A stretch of 64,000 nucleotides of DNA from Methanocellaceae archaeon UBA148. Its GTDB lineage: Archaea; Halobacteriota; UBA148. Position numbers and translations under genes: made by a program. The stretch's first letter is position 1; each line of letters starts with the position of its first letter. Below are positions 60,403-64,000 of this stretch, one piece after another. The DNA is taken from the NCBI GenBank assembly GCA_002495885.1, contig DAHG01000033.1:1-64000 (forward strand), given 5' to 3'. The notes below the pieces were generated by a model, which saw only the letters and a program-made list of their open reading frames with translations, had not been told where the DNA came from and did no database searches.

Positions 60403-60627
60403 TTGTTCCCGAATGACAAGGTTAAAAGCTTAATTGGCTCAAAAGTTCAGATCGAGATGAAAGGCGAAAAATTTACACTTGAGGGCACGTTGGAAGTTGT
60501 AGATGACTACTTGAACCTCCATTTAATAAATACGACAGAGATCGTAGACGGAGAAAGAACAAGAGCCCTGGGATCGGTATTGGTACGCGGAAACAACATC
60601 ATCCTTGTAAATCCAGTCAATGAGTGA
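60403..60627 (+). CDS. Sm-like (Lsm) RNA-binding protein
   Basis: The 74-residue archaeal Lsm protein has the Sm1 part LIGSKVQIEMKGEKFTLEGTL and VDDYLNLHL (D-x-x-x-N), and the Sm2 part LGSVLVRGNNIILVNP with the RGNNI signature. It forms heptameric rings binding U-rich RNA. The TTG start at 60403 follows GAGGAT. It overlaps the helix-turn-helix gene by 8 bp and is 77 bp after tRNA-Gln. Confidence 0.93.
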   Translation: MFPNDKVKSLIGSKVQIEMKGEKFTLEGTLEVVDDYLNLHLINTTEIVDGERTRALGSVLVRGNNIILVNPVNE

Positions 60628-61051
60628 GATGGTTATGAAAGGTTGGACCGAAGATGAAATCAAGCTGCTTAGAAGGCACGCTTTATCATCAAAAGACGAA
60701 TTAATAAAAGTGTTTCCCGACCGGTCGTGGGCAAGCATCAAGAAAAAAAGATCAAGGATTATCAAGACAAGAAAACTCCCGGAATGGTTTTCTTTTGACC
60801 TGCTCAAAGACAAAACAATAGAAGAGTTGGCTGAGGAAAAGGGACTTAACACAAGAACTATTCATAGAATTATCCAAGCAGGTGGCAGATCAGTAAAGGA
60901 TTTCAAGAAATCTCCTTATTCAAAATACGAGTTGATGATGGCAGATGGCATGTTCTCTCCATGCGTTTGTTGCAGTGGAGGGGAGTGTGTGCCAGAATAC
61001 TGCAATAATTTGGATAAATGGATCCAAGCCTTGATGGAAAGCCTTTGTTAA
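60620..61051 (+). CDS. helix-turn-helix protein with C-terminal cysteine cluster
   Basis: The 143 residues contain a SANT/Myb-like helical region (GWTEDEIKLLRRHALSSKDEL, SWASIKKKRSRIIKTRKLPEW) and a second helix-turn-helix (IEELAEEKGLNTRTIHRIIQAG). The C-terminus is cysteine-rich: CVCCSGGECVPEYC (about 116-129), possibly a metal site. It is co-transcribed with lsm (8-bp overlap). The start could be ATG 60620, 60629 or 60635. I do not recognise a named family; nucleic-acid binding is likely. Confidence 0.7.
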   Translation: MSEMVMKGWTEDEIKLLRRHALSSKDELIKVFPDRSWASIKKKRSRIIKTRKLPEWFSFDLLKDKTIEELAEEKGLNTRTIHRIIQAGGRSVKDFKKSPYSKYELMMADGMFSPCVCCSGGECVPEYCNNLDKWIQALMESLC

Positions 61052-61217
61052 GGTGGTGGGTTTTACCGCCTTTTCTGCATCTTTCTTTAGCGTTCTCCGT
61101 CTCCCAAGGAGAGCGTATCATAGATAGGCTCCGTATTAATTAATCTAATCACAATCCCTATGCCAATGCACTAATACCGATTAAATCCTGGTCGCTATGT
61201 TGGTGCAACGGAGTCCA

Positions 61218-62246
61218 TCAGGCGCGTCCCATATTAAACCGTGAGATGGCCGTGGCCGCATTTTTGAGTAATTTTAGAGCGAACTCTTGATGAACGAATC
61301 CGCCCAGACCACAGTCAGGACCGGCATATTTTATCCTGTTACCAAATTTCTTGGATGCGCTTTCGAGCCTCATCGTTATGATCTTTAGACTCTCGATCTC
61401 GTCGATCATCTGATACGCTTTACTTGTATCTCTCCATATATCAATTCCAGTCGCATCCCTATATTCAGCTGCCATAGCATCTATATCAGTTCTAGCGATG
61501 CCAACGCGTAAAAACTTATCATACTTGTCCAGATCGCTCTTCGATATCACATCCAGACTGCCTGGTGTCGATGCGGACTCAATGCCAATGATGTTTATGC
61601 CCTCCACCCCATATATTTTCTCAGCCTCCAAGGGAGAGTGAAGATGAATTTGCATGTCCATTCCTTTTGCTGGATTGGATACTTGCTCTAGAGCGGTCAG
61701 CAATTCGTCATCCTCTATTATCAATTGGGGGTCGACTCCCAGACTGGGTTCATCTATACATATGACCCGCGTTTCAAGATGTTTTTTTCTCAGAATGCAA
61801 TTTTTCACGAAATGGGACAAACTTTTTGTCAAACTCTCTAACACGTCAGCATAGATTACAGGTCCATAGCCCCTGATATGCAGTTCTACCGGCCCTGTAA
61901 TGCAGACCCTTATGCCCAATGCCTCGCCCGATGCATCATGATGTTCCTTTGCAACAGCCTCTATGGCACTGAGTTCGTTGATCTTCGCTTTGCCCTCTTT
62001 AATCACCAGGGGCTCATCACCCCAGTTCTCTGGATTTGTTATAGGCTCCAAAAACTGAGAGATCATATCTTGTAGTTGCGGATATGTTAGAACTTCAATT
62101 CCAGATAACATTTTCATTCGCATGATATCCTGCACCAATCGCTCATACCGATCAGGATCGCTGGTCAGCATCTTCCCTATGTCCTGTCTTGCCAAACCCT
62201 TGGGAAACGGAAAACTTCCTATGTCATCAGATGTGATGTGCTCCAT
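61218..62246 (-). CDS. core-MetE-type methionine synthase-like protein
   Basis: The 342 residues cover only the C-terminal catalytic TIM barrel of cobalamin-independent methionine synthase: DIGSFPFPKGL at the start, ITGPVELHIRG, VICIDEPSLG (about 161-170), the zinc-site region QIHLHSPLEAEK (199-210), GIESAS (E223) and YAGPDCGLGG with Cys312. MetE uses His-x-Cys at the first position; here it is His201-x-His203. Short enzymes of this class in methanogens take methyl from a corrinoid protein. A methyltransferase for another thiol is possible. It follows the HD gene with 12 bp. Confidence 0.75.
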   Translation of the reverse strand: MEHITSDDIGSFPFPKGLARQDIGKMLTSDPDRYERLVQDIMRMKMLSGIEVLTYPQLQDMISQFLEPITNPENWGDEPLVIKEGKAKINELSAIEAVAKEHHDASGEALGIRVCITGPVELHIRGYGPVIYADVLESLTKSLSHFVKNCILRKKHLETRVICIDEPSLGVDPQLIIEDDELLTALEQVSNPAKGMDMQIHLHSPLEAEKIYGVEGINIIGIESASTPGSLDVISKSDLDKYDKFLRVGIARTDIDAMAAEYRDATGIDIWRDTSKAYQMIDEIESLKIITMRLESASKKFGNRIKYAGPDCGLGGFVHQEFALKLLKNAATAISRFNMGRA

Positions 62247-62258
62247 TTTGGCCTCCCA

Positions 62259-63224
62259 TCAGCGAAGATAGATGTGCTCGAAATCTTTGGTGTATATCCA
62301 CGGGTCTTCTGTTTCGGCCTCCTTCTTAAGACGGAGGCAGTAGTCTATCTTTGCATCGCATTCGTCTGCATGATATATCGCAAGGGCTTCTGGAAATTGC
62401 GGTTTCTTCGGCGATCCGTATTCGTTATGTCCATGATGGCTTAGGAGGATGTGTGCCAGCTTCAGTCTGAGGAGGTCCGGGAAATTCTCAAGCCTTTCTA
62501 TCCTGTCCAGCACCATCTGCTCCCCCATTATCAGATGACCTCTCAGCATTCCTTCTTCGGATATATCTATGCTTGTCGTTACATCATACTCTTTTATTTT
62601 CCCTATGTCATGGAGTATCGCGCCAGTCAAAAGCAAGTCCTTGTCCAACGAGGGATGAAGGATATAGATCGAGTTACATAATTTGACCACATTCAGCGTG
62701 TGCTCGATTAATCCGCCAATGTAATTTTGGTGTCTATGCATGGACCCGGGGCAATTCTTGAATTTCTCGACGAATTCCGGGTCATCGAAAAAGGAATGCA
62801 GAAGAGACTTCAGGTGCGGATTCTTCACAAAATCGACGATTTCCAGAAGTTCCCGCATCATCTGATCCATGTCTTTGCTCGTTTTCGCTACAAAATCACC
62901 TATATCGTACTCAGAGGGTTCGCACCTCCTTATAGTGCTCGTTGTATCCAGGGCTATCTCCAGTCTTTCTCTGAATTCGCTAACTCTACCTGTGATGTGG
63001 ATTATGTCGTTCGTTTGGAATCTCTCGTAGATTTCCTTTACCTGTTCTTCGTTCCTGTCCCCCCAGTACTTTGCCGTGATCTCACCGCTATTATCGCCAA
63101 CCCTAAACTCAAACCAAAACCCAGAGGTATATTCTCTTGGTGGTTTTTTGTACTTGACCGCGAAGATGCTATCCACGTTGTCCCCCACTCTTAGGTCTTT
63201 GACGGACTGATTTTTGTTCACCAT
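62259..63224 (-). CDS. OB-fold plus HD-domain exonuclease-like protein (YhaM type)
   Basis: The 321 residues start with an OB-fold (about 10-95: KDLRVGDNVDSIF, FWFEFRVGDNSGEITAKYWGD, IIHITGRVSEFRERLEIALD). An HD hydrolase domain follows: MHRHQNYIGGLIEHTLNVVKL, LLLTGAILHDIGKI (HD pair) and LAHILLSHHGHNEYG. This order matches the 3-prime-5-prime exoribonuclease YhaM/CBF1 family. It is 12 bp upstream of the MetE-like gene. Substrate RNA is unknown. Confidence 0.85.
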   Translation of the reverse strand: MVNKNQSVKDLRVGDNVDSIFAVKYKKPPREYTSGFWFEFRVGDNSGEITAKYWGDRNEEQVKEIYERFQTNDIIHITGRVSEFRERLEIALDTTSTIRRCEPSEYDIGDFVAKTSKDMDQMMRELLEIVDFVKNPHLKSLLHSFFDDPEFVEKFKNCPGSMHRHQNYIGGLIEHTLNVVKLCNSIYILHPSLDKDLLLTGAILHDIGKIKEYDVTTSIDISEEGMLRGHLIMGEQMVLDRIERLENFPDLLRLKLAHILLSHHGHNEYGSPKKPQFPEALAIYHADECDAKIDYCLRLKKEAETEDPWIYTKDFEHIYLR

Positions 63225-63310
63225 ATTTTCTCGCCCACCAGTTCACCTTTCTTTATTCATCTTTTCAGTTTAGATTAGTTTAGATTAGATTAAACATCAG
63301 TCTTTTGATA

Positions 63311-63919
63311 CTATGACAGAAGTACGCATTCATCACATTTATGCTTGTTACAAAATTCTTTCCCATATTTGACAATCAGAGCATGGAACTCTTTGAATAG
63401 AGTTATGTCTTGGGGCAATTCGCTCTCGAAACGTTCCTGCAATCGATCGTATCCTCCTGATACGCCCAAACAATTACAAATGCGAACGGTGTATGCATCG
63501 ATGACGAATTTCGGCCTATTCAATGCATAGAGGATGATGCTATCTGCCGTCTCCTTTCCGATGCCCTTTAGTGAAAACAGCTCGTTCCTTAGATCGCCAA
63601 TAAGCATCTGAGATATCAAACGGTTTTCAGCAAAATACCCTGAAGCAATCTGGAGCCTTTCTGCCTTTTGCTTGTAGAACCCGGTGCATTTAACCAGTGA
63701 CTCCAGTTTTTCCCTATCGACCTTGGCGAGGGCATCAGGGTCCAGCAGATTGTGCTCCTTCAGATTATGAATCGCAGTTTCCACATTCTCCCACTTCGTT
63801 CGCTGGGTCAGTATGGCTCCAACCACCACTTCAAAAGGGGTTTCTGCTGGCCACCATTTCTGTTCTCCTAATTTCTCCAGAAGTTTGTTGTAAATTTCGA
63901 TCATCTTTGTAGACTGCAT
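63311..63919 (-). CDS. endonuclease III-family DNA glycosylase (MpgII/MagIII-like)
   Basis: The 202-residue HhH-GPD protein has VVGAILTQRTKWENVETAI (about 33-51), the helix-hairpin-helix LKGIGKETADSIILYAL (117-133) and catalytic Asp141 in FVIDAYTVRIC. The lysine of bifunctional endonuclease III is Glu123 here, as in 3-methyladenine glycosylases MagIII/MpgII, so a monofunctional base-excision enzyme is likely. The C-terminal iron-sulfur motif has only three cysteines (190, 195, 198), and the protein ends four residues later. It is the last gene on the minus strand. Confidence 0.82.
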   Translation of the reverse strand: MQSTKMIEIYNKLLEKLGEQKWWPAETPFEVVVGAILTQRTKWENVETAIHNLKEHNLLDPDALAKVDREKLESLVKCTGFYKQKAERLQIASGYFAENRLISQMLIGDLRNELFSLKGIGKETADSIILYALNRPKFVIDAYTVRICNCLGVSGGYDRLQERFESELPQDITLFKEFHALIVKYGKEFCNKHKCDECVLLS

Positions 63920-64000
63920 GAAGTATCGATAGTTTTCTAGTTTACATGCCTATTAAAATAGATGTTAATATGGAGTTTGATTTTTTCCTATCAAAATTAA

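Noticed and set aside
61075..61115. Hairpin-like CTCC...GGAG between the convergent 60620 and 61218 genes as a terminator
   Set aside because: The stem is short and imperfect and no T-run follows; archaeal termination does not need such a hairpin.
1..64000. CRISPR array, insertion sequence or integrated virus
   Set aside because: No regularly spaced repeats, transposase, integrase or structural phage genes were seen; accessory islands have no visible mobile-element ends.

Overview
The window is chromosomal DNA from an archaeon of the methanogen-related Euryarchaeota. The evidence is a dense set of archaeal information genes (ABCE1, RqcH, Pelota, TBP, aRF1, an Lsm protein), O-phosphoseryl-tRNA synthetase, class I lysyl-tRNA synthetase, the wyosine enzyme Taw1, F420 ligase CofE, CDP-archaeol synthase and a tetraether synthase-like radical SAM protein. 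SepRS and CofE together point to methanogens, ANME archaea or alkane-oxidising relatives. A folate-type one-carbon set (GlyA, FolD, 5-formyl-THF cyclo-ligase, PurN, AICAR transformylase) fits Methanosarcina/ANME-1/Syntrophoarchaeum-like lineages better than classical H4MPT-only methanogens. I cannot fix the genus without a marker-gene tree.

Layout. 1-7.2 kb: ribosome rescue and recycling (ABCE1, RqcH, Pelota) with an EMC6-like membrane protein and an MFS transporter. 7.3-8.7 kb: an AT-rich island with two overlapping nuclease-fold genes. 8.7-19.5 kb: polyprenyl/lipid genes (DUF92 kinase-like and two convergent cis-prenyltransferase paralogues), LysRS, TBP, DUF502, CutA, a site-2 protease, and RibB with the riboflavin kinase-regulator RbkR and its probable palindromic operator. 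19.5-22.6 kb: endonuclease V (frameshifted) and an ArsR, thioredoxin-like, DGC, zinc-ribbon and permease metalloid-type cluster. 22.6-26 kb: a GT2 enzyme, SepRS and Taw1. 26.3-28.9 kb: an AT-rich TIR-STAND NTPase, a defence-type gene carrying three lesions. 29-33 kb: a glycosylation cluster with an unusual two-headed GT-C mannosyltransferase. 33-41.9 kb: ArgRS, an aRF1 lacking its zinc mini-domain, PadR, NDH-2-like and SDR enzymes, UMP kinase, and a zinc-ribbon/DUF2073/Era-like GTPase operon. 42-44.3 kb: three consecutive CBS-domain genes. 44.3-45 kb: remnants of defence-like genes. 45-53.7 kb: aminotransferase and Lrp, PGK, an intron-containing tRNA-Thr, the carS-zinc protein-pyrE-purD-argF operon, and divergent tes. 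53.8-60 kb: a one-carbon/purine/pterin/F420 operon. 60.2-64 kb: tRNA-Gln, Lsm, a helix-turn-helix protein, a core-MetE-like enzyme, an OB-HD exonuclease-like protein and a DNA glycosylase.

How the genes work together. Three themes dominate: translation quality control and charging; isoprenoid lipid and glycan assembly (UppS pair, DUF92, CarS, Tes, the PMT cluster); and one-carbon-dependent purine synthesis. Accessory AT-rich islands hold nuclease and TIR-STAND genes.

A recurring oddity is broken reading frames. Four breaks are extra bases in homopolymers: endonuclease V G5, thioredoxin-like G5, and STAND T8 and A9. There are also in-frame stops in CutA, the thioredoxin-like gene and the STAND gene, and a frameshift in a membrane protein. 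This may be real decay or assembly error in a metagenome-derived genome; reads would decide. Several tiny CxxC zinc proteins, mostly translationally coupled to neighbours, were found outside the long reading frames.
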